Position numbers and translations under genes: made by a program. Of a stretch of 64,000 nt of DNA, positions 50,976 to 58,907 are shown piece by piece. This DNA comes from an uncultured Sphaerochaeta sp. (GTDB taxonomy: Bacteria > Spirochaetota > Spirochaetia > Sphaerochaetales > Sphaerochaetaceae): the NCBI RefSeq assembly GCF_963667405.1, contig NZ_OY763408.1, forward strand, positions 1,573,757 through 1,637,756, read 5' to 3'. The notes under the pieces were generated by a model. The model made no database searches and was not told the origin of the DNA. It was given only the letters and a program-made list of their open reading frames with translations. Every line of letters starts with the position of its first letter. The first letter of the stretch is position 1.

Positions 50976-51811
50976 CATCCATGACCAAACGGGTCCTTAC
51001 TACAGTCGTCACATTGCCTGTTCTGTTTTGTGTTATCTTTTTTCTTCCGCACAATTCGTATCTTGCGCTCTCCCTGTTGGCGGTAGCAACTGCCATCTAC
51101 GGCGCAAAAGAGATGCAGGATTTGTACCAGAAAGCAGAAGGGTCAAAACCTCACCTCCCCTGCTATTTTGTAGGTATCCTTCCCTTCGCACAGTGGCTCC
51201 AGATCGCATACTATCCCCAACTCCCTCTGGTGGACTTGGCTTTCGTCCTGCTTGCATTGGGTTTCTTCTCCACTGAGCTTTTCATGGGTGAGAAGGATGC
51301 TTTTGCAAAATCACTCTCCCGTATCGGCGGTGAAAGCCTTATCCTGCTCTACCCCGGTCTGTTGATCACCTTCATCCAGCGCCTTACCGCCGTTGCCTAT
51401 CCCACACAAGCACTCTTGCTGTTTTTCCTTCTGGTCTTCGGCAATGATGTGTTTGCATTTTTGTTCGGCATGTCACTTGGAAGGAAGAACAAGGGAATCC
51501 TGAAGGTCAGTCCCAACAAGAGCCTTGCCGGTTTCCTTGGCGGAACGCTGAGCACCATTGCCCTTTCACTGCTTTTCTGCTTGTTCGTTCCTGGAATCAA
51601 GGAAAGCATAGCTCCTTGGCAGGCAGCTTTGCTTGGTCTTGTCACCTCAACATCAGCAAACATCGGGGATCTCATCGAGAGCGCCTTCAAGCGATCGGCC
51701 TCCGTCAAGGACAGCGGTACGCTCATCCCGGGCCGTGGTGGTTTGCTCGATTCCATCGATTCCCTGCTGGCCAGTGCGCCCATCTTCTGGGTACTGCTCT
51801 CCCTCTTCTAG
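50972..51811 (+). CDS. cdsA: phosphatidate cytidylyltransferase
   Basis: This 279-residue integral membrane enzyme makes CDP-diacylglycerol, the branch point of phospholipid synthesis. There are about eight helices. The family signature is near the C-terminus: SANIGDLIESAFKRSASVKD, then SGTLIPGRGGLLDSID. The start overlaps the uppS stop (ATGA). Seven bases separate it from dxr. Confidence 0.95.
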   Translation: MTSMTKRVLTTVVTLPVLFCVIFFLPHNSYLALSLLAVATAIYGAKEMQDLYQKAEGSKPHLPCYFVGILPFAQWLQIAYYPQLPLVDLAFVLLALGFFSTELFMGEKDAFAKSLSRIGGESLILLYPGLLITFIQRLTAVAYPTQALLLFFLLVFGNDVFAFLFGMSLGRKNKGILKVSPNKSLAGFLGGTLSTIALSLLFCLFVPGIKESIAPWQAALLGLVTSTSANIGDLIESAFKRSASVKDSGTLIPGRGGLLDSIDSLLASAPIFWVLLSLF

Positions 51812-51817
51812 GTCTGT

Positions 51818-52933
51818 ATGAAACGAGTCATCATCCTGGGATGCACGGGGAGCATCGGAAGCACCGCCCTCAAGGCAATCCGGGAGAACCTTGCTTCCCT
51901 GCAGGTGGTAGGCCTTTGTGCACACTCCAATGCTGCACAGCTTGCATCCTTGGCAAAAGAGTTCGGAGCCGAGGCAATCTGTCTCACCAGCGGGGAACAC
52001 TGCAATGGTGAGCCTGCAAGGATGTATCGGGGATTCTCCGGCCTGGAGCAGATGCTCAAGGACCTGGATGCCGACATCGTACTCAATGCAATCGCTGGAT
52101 TCGAAGGGCTCCGCGCTTCTCTGATGAGTCTTCGCAATGGCTTTGATCTCGCCTTGGCAAACAAGGAGAGTGTGGTCTGTGCCGGCTCCTACCTGTTTGC
52201 GGTGGCACAGGAGCACAAGCGACGCATCATCCCGGTGGACAGTGAACATTCGGCGATCCTTGAGCTTCTGAAAGGAAGGGATCGTTCGTCGGTGGAAAGC
52301 TTGATCCTCACTGCCAGCGGCGGTCCTTTCCGAACGCTGGAAAGAGAACGATTCGATTCCATCACTGTTGAACAGGCACTTGCCCACCCAACCTGGAAGA
52401 TGGGCAAAAAGATTTCCATAGACAGTGCCACCCTGGCCAACAAGGCCCTCGAAGTCATTGAGGCTGCACATCTCTTCGGATTTGACGGAGAGCACATCGA
52501 GGTGGTGATCCATCCCCAGTCCATCGTTCATTCCATGATCCGTACCACTGATGGGGCGGTTTATGCCCAACTGGGGAACCCGGACATGACCTTACCCATC
52601 ATCAACGCACTTACCGACGGGAGCAAAAACCTGGTGAGAAGACTGGACTTCAGCCATCTGTCGCTTCATTTCGAAACACCAGATTACCAGCGTTTCCCCT
52701 TGCTGGGCCTTGCCTTCTCCATCCTGGAGAGAAAAGGATCGGCAGCCCTTGCATTCAATGCTGCAGATGAGGTTGCGGTCGGCGCCTTCCTGGAGGGACG
52801 CATCTCTTATCCACGTCTTATCGAGGTGGTGCAGAAAACCGTTGAACATGACTGGGATGCAGAAATCCAAGACTTTCAACACATCCTTGCCCTTGATGCA
52901 CAAGCAAGGGACCTGGCAAGAAGGTTCATATGA
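51818..52933 (+). CDS. dxr: 1-deoxy-D-xylulose 5-phosphate reductoisomerase
   Basis: This 371-residue enzyme converts DXP to MEP, the committed step of the non-mevalonate isoprenoid pathway that feeds UppS next door. It has an NADPH-binding GCTGSIGS (the usual Ser of GSTGSIG is Cys), ALANKESVV, the metal/substrate DSEHSAI, SGGPF, and HPQSIVHSM. The length is slightly under the usual ~390. Its stop overlaps the rseP start (ATGA). Confidence 0.95.
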   Translation: MKRVIILGCTGSIGSTALKAIRENLASLQVVGLCAHSNAAQLASLAKEFGAEAICLTSGEHCNGEPARMYRGFSGLEQMLKDLDADIVLNAIAGFEGLRASLMSLRNGFDLALANKESVVCAGSYLFAVAQEHKRRIIPVDSEHSAILELLKGRDRSSVESLILTASGGPFRTLERERFDSITVEQALAHPTWKMGKKISIDSATLANKALEVIEAAHLFGFDGEHIEVVIHPQSIVHSMIRTTDGAVYAQLGNPDMTLPIINALTDGSKNLVRRLDFSHLSLHFETPDYQRFPLLGLAFSILERKGSAALAFNAADEVAVGAFLEGRISYPRLIEVVQKTVEHDWDAEIQDFQHILALDAQARDLARRFI

Positions 52934-54321
52934 TCGGCTTTGCTGCCATCCTGATGAAGTACCTCATTGGCTTGGTTGGCATAACGGTGGTGGTGGTCAT
53001 CCATGAGATAGGTCACCTGCTTGCAGCCAGGGCAAACGGCATCGATGTGGAAGTCTTCTCGTTCGGGCTCGGGCCTAAGCTCTGGGGAAAGCGGTTGAAG
53101 GGCACAGAGTTCCGGATCAGTTTGTTTCCCCTCGGAGGCTATTGCCGCCTGAAAGGCTCCGATGATCTCAGCCAAGCCCTGATCCATGGAAAGCGAACAT
53201 TCACCCACACCGAGGAAGGTTCACTGTTCGGAGTGCATCCCCTCAAACGGGCACTGACCTATTTGTCCGGCCCTGTTGCAAACATCCTGTTCTCGCTGTT
53301 CATTTTCGCTCTGCTTGCATCCCTGCCCCACCAACTTATCTCAACCGAGGCAAGGATAGCCACCACCAACGACTATCCGCTTCTGTTTCCCAATGCTCTG
53401 AGCCCAGCCTACGAGGCAGGGCTGAGAAGCGGTGACCTGGTCACCAGATTGGGCAGTACACCCATTGAGGACTGGGAGCAACTGGAGGCACTCCTGCTTG
53501 CTTCTGACGACGGCAAGGAGAGCTTTACGGTGCTTCGCGATGGGAAGCCTCTGGTCATTGATGTACAGGGAGTGCACGTCGAGGGAGCAACCTTCCGCTT
53601 CGGGCTGTCACCCCTTCAGGATACGGTGGTCGGCAGTGTCAGACCAGCCACAGCGGAAGCAGGGGCGGGATTGCGCCCGAACGACCATATCCTTCGTGTG
53701 GATGGACAGGTGGTTGCGAACCATCTGGATCTGCATTCTCATTTGGCAGGCAAAACAGGCGAAATCTCACTGACAGTCCTTCGTGATGGACAAGAACACA
53801 TCGTATCGTTCACCCCCGCACGGGATGAGACAGGCAATCCGGTTTTCGGATTCTCGCTGCAAGCCAGGATACAAGACGTACCACGTCAGTCCTTCCGCTT
53901 ATCGGAAGGCTGGAAGACCACCACCCGCATCACTGCTCAGATACTCTCTGCCCTGAAGTCTCTTTTTCAGCGTGACCAAGCCAAAGAAAGTACCCCCGAA
54001 TTCACCGGGATGGCTCGTTCGGCCCTCTTGATCGGGGATATCACCAGCCTGGGGTTCGAGCAGAACACGCAAAGCGGGTTGCACGCCCTCCTCTATCTGA
54101 TGGGAATCGTCTCCATATCACTAGCTTTGGCCAACAGCATACCGCTGCCCGCTTTTGATGGGGGACAGATCATCATCGCACTTGCGGAATGGATGACAAA
54201 ACGTCAGATCAGACCAAAGACCTACTACGTATTGCAGCTGATCGGCATAGCATGTGTTTTACTGATATTCTTGCTTTTGACGCTGACGGATATCCGCCAC
54301 TTCCTGTTGATCAGGCGTTAG
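52930..54321 (+). CDS. rseP: site-2-type intramembrane zinc metalloprotease
   Basis: This 463-residue membrane protease is of the RseP/S2P family. The zinc motif H25-E26-x-x-H29 is in helix 1, and the third ligand lies in the NSIPLPAFDGGQ segment near residue 405. Two PDZ-like regions lie between (about 140-220 with SPAYEAGLRSGDLVT, and 230-300 with TAEAGAGLRPNDHILR). It cleaves membrane-bound anti-sigma factors or signal remnants. Start overlaps the dxr stop. The last eleven bases overlap the end of the convergent dnaB. Confidence 0.94.
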   Translation: MIGFAAILMKYLIGLVGITVVVVIHEIGHLLAARANGIDVEVFSFGLGPKLWGKRLKGTEFRISLFPLGGYCRLKGSDDLSQALIHGKRTFTHTEEGSLFGVHPLKRALTYLSGPVANILFSLFIFALLASLPHQLISTEARIATTNDYPLLFPNALSPAYEAGLRSGDLVTRLGSTPIEDWEQLEALLLASDDGKESFTVLRDGKPLVIDVQGVHVEGATFRFGLSPLQDTVVGSVRPATAEAGAGLRPNDHILRVDGQVVANHLDLHSHLAGKTGEISLTVLRDGQEHIVSFTPARDETGNPVFGFSLQARIQDVPRQSFRLSEGWKTTTRITAQILSALKSLFQRDQAKESTPEFTGMARSALLIGDITSLGFEQNTQSGLHALLYLMGIVSISLALANSIPLPAFDGGQIIIALAEWMTKRQIRPKTYYVLQLIGIACVLLIFLLLTLTDIRHFLLIRR

Positions 54322-55696
54322 GATTGTTGCTTGCCACATACTTGTGGCTGAACTCCATCTCCTCAAAACGAACAATATTGCTGACAAAAGCCAAGGAGAA
54401 GACACCTGTCTCTCCGTTTCGGTTCTTCGCCATGATGATCTTCGTTTCCTGGATGTTGTTCTTCTCACGCTCAGACTCATCATCGGTTCGGTTCTTGCCT
54501 ACATCACGGTGCAGGAGAATGACTACGTCTGCGTCCTGCTCGATGGAGCCTGAATCCCTGAGGTCACTGAGCTTTGGTTCCACACCATCTGCCTGTCGAC
54601 CTACCTGGGAGAGGCAGACCACAGGGACATCAAGTTCACGAGCGAGTTGCTTCAGGGAACGGCTGATGATGGATATCTGCTCATGTCGGGGGATACGGGC
54701 ATCGGCTTCCGCATCGATCAGGCCGATGTAGTCGATGAAGATTACCTGGATATCGTGTTCAATCTTCATTCTGCGTGCCTGTGCACGAAGCTCCATCAGC
54801 TTCATGTTCGGAGTATCCTGGATATAGAGCTCTGCATCGTAGAGACTGGATGAGGCATCGATGATTGCACTCATCTCACTGTTCTTCAGGGTAGCCTTCC
54901 TGATATGGGAGAAGTCAACACGGCTGTGACCGGTGAGCAGGCGTTCCATCAAGCTGGCTGCACTCATTTCCAGGGAGAAAAAGGCAACACGATACTTCTT
55001 CTTGACAATCATATTGAGAGTCAAGGAGAGAGCGAAGGCCGTCTTACCGATGGAAGGTCGGGCACCGACAATGATGAATTCCTGCTTTTTCAATCCGCCG
55101 GTGATGGAATCGAGGGGGGCATACCCCGTCTCAAACCCATTCTTGATACCACTGGTCGAGCGCATCTCGATATCATTGATGGTCGTGGTGATGAGATCCT
55201 TGATACTGTAGTAGTTGTCACTACCGGCAGTCTCATTGCTCAGTTTGGAGAGCGATTGCTCCCCTTCATCTATCACCTTCTGGATATCATGCGACTCATC
55301 AAAGGCATTGTCTTTCAGCTTGGAAGCAAACAAGAGCAGTTTGCGTCTCTGGCTGAGAGCCTTGAGGATTTTTGCATAATACGCGGCATTCGTCGTGGTG
55401 GGAACATCGCTGGTGAGGGTGGAGATATAGGAGAGCCCGCCACATTGATCAACCAAACCCTTGCGTTTGAGAAACGCACTGAGGGTAATCAGATCAAGTG
55501 TTTCCGAGCTCTCCTGGCGAAAGGTGACGATGGCGCCGAACAGTTGCTGGTGTGCTACCTTGTAGAAGTCATCCTTACCCAAGAAGTCAGTCACTTCAAC
55601 AAGGACTTTCTCGTTGAGCAGAATCGCTCCCAGCACCGCGCGCTCCGCTTCCTCGTTCTGAGGAGGGACACGCCCCAGCATACTGTCATTCGCCAT
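54311..55696 (-). CDS. dnaB: replicative DNA helicase
   Basis: This 461-residue hexameric helicase unwinds the replication fork. The N-terminal primase-interaction domain starts VPPQNEEAERAVLGAILL. The RecA-like domain has Walker A GARPSIGKTAF, the FSLEMSAASL segment, Walker B VIFIDYIGL and the C-terminal arginine-rich region. It is the last gene of the rpsF operon, four bases after rplI. Its 3' end overlaps rseP by eleven bases, so no terminator separates the two convergent operons. Confidence 0.97.
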   Translation of the reverse strand: MANDSMLGRVPPQNEEAERAVLGAILLNEKVLVEVTDFLGKDDFYKVAHQQLFGAIVTFRQESSETLDLITLSAFLKRKGLVDQCGGLSYISTLTSDVPTTTNAAYYAKILKALSQRRKLLLFASKLKDNAFDESHDIQKVIDEGEQSLSKLSNETAGSDNYYSIKDLITTTINDIEMRSTSGIKNGFETGYAPLDSITGGLKKQEFIIVGARPSIGKTAFALSLTLNMIVKKKYRVAFFSLEMSAASLMERLLTGHSRVDFSHIRKATLKNSEMSAIIDASSSLYDAELYIQDTPNMKLMELRAQARRMKIEHDIQVIFIDYIGLIDAEADARIPRHEQISIISRSLKQLARELDVPVVCLSQVGRQADGVEPKLSDLRDSGSIEQDADVVILLHRDVGKNRTDDESEREKNNIQETKIIMAKNRNGETGVFSLAFVSNIVRFEEMEFSHKYVASNNPNA

Positions 55697-55700
55697 ACGC

Positions 55701-56279
55701 TTACTCAGTCACTTCTGTAGTTGCAGCAGCCTCAGCAGCAGCGGCCTTTGCAGCTTCCGCTTCAGCCTTGGCAGCGGCTTTTGCAGCCTCTGCGGCAGCC
55801 TTGGCTTCTGCAGCCTGGCGAGCCTTCACGGTTGCTTCACTTTCGACCACAAGCTTCACCTCGGCACTCTCGTCCTCATAGAGGCGAACACGCACCGAAT
55901 AGGTACCAACCATCTTGATGGCATGGGTGGCAACTTCGATCTTCTTGCGTTCAACTTCGATACCCTGCTTGGCCAAAGCTTCCTGAACCATGGAGGAAGT
56001 GACCGAACCGAAGAGCTTGCCGCTCTCACCGGCGGAAACGACCATGGTCAGGGCAACCTTGTCCAGCTTCTCCTTCATGCTTGCACTTGCAGAACGCTTC
56101 TCGATCTTGCGTTTTTCGATTGCTGCGGTGCGGGAGGCAAAAATGGACTGGTTGGTCTTGTTGAACATGACTGCCATCTTGTTGGGCAGCAGGAAATTAC
56201 GGGCGTACCCGTCCTTGACATCTACCACGTCTCCCTCTTCTCCGAGATTGACGACATCCTGATTGAGAATGATTTTCAT
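55701..56279 (-). CDS. rplI: 50S ribosomal protein L9 (bL9) with Ala/Lys-rich tail
   Basis: This 192-residue protein has the L9 core (about 1-150): MKIILNQDVVNLGEEGDVVDVKDGYARNFLLP, then the C-terminal domain with SVT at about 94. An added tail of about 40 residues is almost only Ala, Lys and Glu, ending TTEVTE. Standard L9 ends near 150. The tail is low complexity and probably helical; a role is unknown. RBS GGAG lies upstream. Confidence 0.95.
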   Translation of the reverse strand: MKIILNQDVVNLGEEGDVVDVKDGYARNFLLPNKMAVMFNKTNQSIFASRTAAIEKRKIEKRSASASMKEKLDKVALTMVVSAGESGKLFGSVTSSMVQEALAKQGIEVERKKIEVATHAIKMVGTYSVRVRLYEDESAEVKLVVESEATVKARQAAEAKAAAEAAKAAAKAEAEAAKAAAAEAAATTEVTE

Positions 56280-56291
56280 AGGGATAACTCC

Positions 56292-57272
56292 TTACTCATT
56301 GCTTCTATACGCTATCCATGTCTCCGTAACCCCTAACAAGGGAAGTACAAAGACAACCACCACGTTCACCCCAGGTATGAGAAACGCCAACAAGAACACC
56401 GAGGAAAACAATCTGGCGGTATTGACAACCAAGCCCTTCCGCAACGCGAAATGCGTTGTGATGGCCATACCTTGCACAGCATACAGTACGCTACTTCCCA
56501 ACGCAACCTGCAGTGCCAAAGCACGGCTGAGGTAGTTCGCCTTGAGAAGAATCAGTGCCAGCACCAAGGTCCAGGACCCGAGAAATACCCAAAGTGTTGC
56601 TTCAGGAACCCTCCAGCCTGCAATCCGTTTGCTGAAACTGCTGTCGTACCGGTATTGGTAGCTCATCGCCATAAAGGAGGTGAAACCCACCAACGCCATA
56701 CACAGGGGAGCCAACATGGCTCCTATCGCCAAAACCGACATCCGATAAAGACTCCTCAACTCACTGTCCGCAAGCAAAGCAGTCGGATCGGTGTCACCCG
56801 ATGCCTGTCCGAGAATCATGCGAAAGGTCTCATACATTGCTGAATTGACCCACTCAAGCGCCTCGTTAGGCTTTGAAAACCCAATGACCACTACAACCGA
56901 AGCAACCACGCCAAACAGGCAGGATGCCAGGTATCGGTACAGTGTCCGCCGCTCAGCCAGTGCAATCCATACCGCACTAGCGACCAACAACACAGTCGGG
57001 ATGAACAATCCGATCAGAAGCAGAATTCGGCCTTCCGGGCTGCCCAGGGCATCCCTGGAACGGATAAGCTCGGTTGCTGCCAACAGCAAGGCAACCAAGG
57101 CAACCGGAAGCAAAGCCACTTTCCGATCAGAAAACTTCGGGGCAAGAACCATCAAGGGGATGGTGAAGACCAGATTGCCGATCATCAGCCGGGAGAGCAC
57201 GAAGCTCACACCCACCAAGATCAACATCTCTCTGATCGACTTGGAATCCAGACGGTTCATAGCTCCCAACAC
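56292..57272 (-). CDS. DUF2232/YybS-like membrane protein
   Basis: This protein of about 326 residues has about eight predicted transmembrane helices. It lies between rpsR and rplI, the place where YybS-type DUF2232 proteins are found in many bacteria. No function is established. The start is uncertain: GTG 57272 directly after the rpsR stop with GAAG upstream, or ATG 57260 with a GGGAG only two bases away. The loops carry charged Arg clusters consistent with inside-positive topology. Confidence 0.75.
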   Translation of the reverse strand: MLGAMNRLDSKSIREMLILVGVSFVLSRLMIGNLVFTIPLMVLAPKFSDRKVALLPVALVALLLAATELIRSRDALGSPEGRILLLIGLFIPTVLLVASAVWIALAERRTLYRYLASCLFGVVASVVVVIGFSKPNEALEWVNSAMYETFRMILGQASGDTDPTALLADSELRSLYRMSVLAIGAMLAPLCMALVGFTSFMAMSYQYRYDSSFSKRIAGWRVPEATLWVFLGSWTLVLALILLKANYLSRALALQVALGSSVLYAVQGMAITTHFALRKGLVVNTARLFSSVFLLAFLIPGVNVVVVFVLPLLGVTETWIAYRSNE

Positions 57273-57275
57273 AGG

Positions 57276-57569
57276 TTACTTCTTCTCGAACGGGAGGTAC
57301 GCGAGAACGCGTGCCTTCTTGATCTCGTTGGTAACAGCCCTCTGGTGCTTTGCACAGCAACCAGTGATGCGGGCGGGAAGAATCTTTCCACGTTCGGTGA
57401 TATAGCGCCGAAGCATTTCGGGGTTCTTGTAATCAGGCGTCAGGTTCTGGGTACAAAACTTGCAAACCTTCTTGCGGAAGCTGGGCTTGCGTCCACCCAT
57501 CCTTCTGTCGCCTCTTCCACTCTTTCCATCCATATCGTTCATCATGGAATCATTATCGTCATCGCGCAT
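57276..57569 (-). CDS. rpsR: 30S ribosomal protein S18 (bS18), zinc-ribbon form
   Basis: This 97-residue S18 has an N-terminal acidic/Gly-Arg extension (residues 1-27: [11 protein letters not shown] and [10 protein letters not shown]) before the conserved core [10 protein letters not shown]...[25 protein letters not shown]-x-x-C and CC pairs make the zinc-binding version. The start at 57569 has AGGAG eight bases upstream; the in-frame ATG 18 bases earlier has no site. The gene follows ssb. Confidence 0.94.
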   Translation of the reverse strand: MRDDDNDSMMNDMDGKSGRGDRRMGGRKPSFRKKVCKFCTQNLTPDYKNPEMLRRYITERGKILPARITGCCAKHQRAVTNEIKKARVLAYLPFEKK

Positions 57570-57614
57570 GCATGTATCTCCTTGCATTACTGTCAGCTGC
57601 CATACAGCAGCTTT

Positions 57615-58106
57615 TTAGAATGGGATCTGATCGTCGTCGAACTGCTCAGGGCCACCGATGTCCATCATGGGCACCGATTCCTTGGGAGCTGGACGAGAAC
57701 CGTACGATCCTTGGCTTCTGGCCGCAGGCTGTTCGCTGCGACCTCTCTCACTCCTGCCACCTTCGGCGGAAGCGGATGAGCTTGAAAGGAGCTGCAAAGA
57801 ATTGACGGCAATTTCGACCCGGCTTCGGCTCTGACCGTCCTGTTCCCAGCGACTCTGCCTCAGCTCTCCAAGTATGGAAACCTGCCTTCCCTTCTCCAGA
57901 TACTGGTTGATGGATTCGGCGCTCTTCCCAAACATTGTGCAGTCAAAAAAGTTGGCCTCATCTTCCCAGCGATTGTCAGCCGTCCTCTTTCTACGGTTGA
58001 CTGCGATGGAAAAACGACAGATAGCCATGCCTCCATTGGAATAACGAAGCTCGCTCTCCCTCGTAAGCCGGCCTACCAACGCGACCACATTCAAGTCATT
58101 TGCCAT
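57615..58106 (-). CDS. ssb: single-stranded DNA-binding protein
   Basis: This 163-residue tetrameric SSB has an OB fold with ALVGRLTRESELRYSNGGMAICRFSIAV and the NFFDCTMFGKSAE segment. A Ser/Arg/Gly-rich linker (about 112-150) follows, and the acidic tip DDDQIPF recruits partner proteins. It lies between rpsF and rpsR, the usual place. RBS GAAGGGAG is upstream. Confidence 0.97.
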   Translation of the reverse strand: MANDLNVVALVGRLTRESELRYSNGGMAICRFSIAVNRRKRTADNRWEDEANFFDCTMFGKSAESINQYLEKGRQVSILGELRQSRWEQDGQSRSRVEIAVNSLQLLSSSSASAEGGRSERGRSEQPAARSQGSYGSRPAPKESVPMMDIGGPEQFDDDQIPF

Positions 58107-58129
58107 TCGTGTGCTCCCTTCTTTGCAGA

Positions 58130-58411
58130 TTATTTTTCGTTGTTTACAAACAAATACTTCAGGATGTTGGCGTGCAACAGAAAAGCCTTCTCAAAGCCAA
58201 GGATGGTACTCGGATCAGCCTTCAGCTCGAAGTAGACATAGTGTCCCTTTTCCTGTTTCTTGATGTCATAGGCGAGATACTTGACGCCCATGTCTTCCTG
58301 CTTGGTAATCTCTACCCCGGCAGCAGCAAAGGTGCTGGTCACAAATTCCAGGCCAGCGGTTGTGTTCTCTTCGTTTGCATTGAAGATAACGGTGAACTCA
58401 TAATTTCTCAT
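58130..58411 (-). CDS. rpsF: 30S ribosomal protein S6 (bS6)
   Basis: This 93-residue S6 has the ferredoxin-like fold: MRNYEFTVIFNANE, DMGVKYLAYDIKKQEKGHYVYFEL and ILKYLFV. It binds S18, encoded in the same operon. It is the first gene of rpsF-ssb-rpsR-DUF2232-rplI-dnaB. GTAAGGAGG lies upstream, with a hairpin-bearing leader. Confidence 0.97.
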   Translation of the reverse strand: MRNYEFTVIFNANEENTTAGLEFVTSTFAAAGVEITKQEDMGVKYLAYDIKKQEKGHYVYFELKADPSTILGFEKAFLLHANILKYLFVNNEK

Positions 58412-58434
58412 GGTTCCTCCTTACGGACTAAATG

Positions 58435-58500
58435 ATCCGCCCTCAAGAGCGGATAAAGAGGTGTCTCGACAGACTACCATACTTTCACGGACTAGGTCAA
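58435..58500 (-). promoter_or_regulatory. rpsF operon promoter and leader hairpin
   Basis: On the minus strand there is TTGACC (58500-58495), 18 bases, TAGTCT (58476-58471). The leader holds the perfect hairpin ATCCGC / GCGGAT (58454-58435) just before the ribosome-binding site. S6-S18 autoregulatory leaders exist in many bacteria; whether this one qualifies is unproven. Confidence 0.6.
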
Positions 58501-58546
58501 CAAAAGCGGTGCATATCCCACAATGCCACAACAGCTTGGGACATGA

Positions 58547-58573
58547 AAAACCGCCGGAGCGACCGGCGGTTTT
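58547..58573 (-). terminator. terminator of the small mS38-like gene
   Basis: An 11-bp perfect stem AAAACCGCCGG / CCGGCGGTTTT with a 5-base loop lies on the minus strand after the 29-residue gene and is followed by T residues. It isolates that gene from the rpsF operon promoter. Confidence 0.92.
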
Positions 58574-58609
58574 CGCTTTGGTACCAAGCTTAAAGATTAC
58601 CAGAAAAAA

Positions 58610-58699
58610 CTACTTGTTCTTGTGTCTATTCTTTCTGAGCTTTTTCTTTCTCTTATGAGTAGCAATCTTATGCTTTTTTCTTTTTCTTCCACAAGGCAC
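58610..58699 (-). CDS. small basic ribosomal-type protein, mS38/AURKAIP1-COX24-like
   Basis: This is a 29-residue protein with Lys/Arg/His at most positions: PCGRKRKKHKIATHKR, then KKKLRKNRHKNK. The pattern KRKKHKxATHKRKKxLRKNRHK is that of the short bacterial proteins related to mitochondrial mS38 (AURKAIP1/COX24 domain), which sit in the small subunit near the decoding site. The start is a GTG with AAGGAG seven bases upstream. The unit is complete: promoter TTGACC-17-CATAAT (58800-58772), leader with a TTCAGC/GCTGAA hairpin, gene, and terminator. Short length keeps it out of normal gene lists. Functional link to ribosomes is inferred from family and from the neighbouring rpsF operon. Confidence 0.88.
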   Translation of the reverse strand: MPCGRKRKKHKIATHKRKKKLRKNRHKNK

Positions 58700-58771
58700 T
58701 GTAGAGCTCCTTACCAGCCGGTTCTTTTTTTCAGCGATGCTGAAGCCGGGTGGTTTTGTAATTACCGTACC

Positions 58772-58800
58772 ATTATGCGAGTATGCCAAAGGCTGGTCAA
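58772..58800 (-). promoter_or_regulatory. promoter of the mS38-like gene
   Basis: Minus strand TTGACC (58800-58795), 17 bases, CATAAT (58777-58772). The predicted start is about 65 bases before the GTG start codon; the leader has the perfect hairpin TTCAGC-ATC-GCTGAA. Confidence 0.75.
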
Positions 58801-58855
58801 GAGGACCGAGAAACTTTATTCTTATTTCTGTCCATGAATTTACCCGCTAATCGTC

Positions 58856-58884
58856 TTGCTCAGTTCTCACTTTCTTTCTACTAT
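58856..58884 (+). promoter_or_regulatory. murD promoter
   Basis: TTGCTC, 17 bases, TACTAT, with the start near 58891 and a short leader containing GGGGGAG. Confidence 0.65.
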
Positions 58885-58907
58885 AGAGGTAGGCAGGGGG
58901 AGCATGT

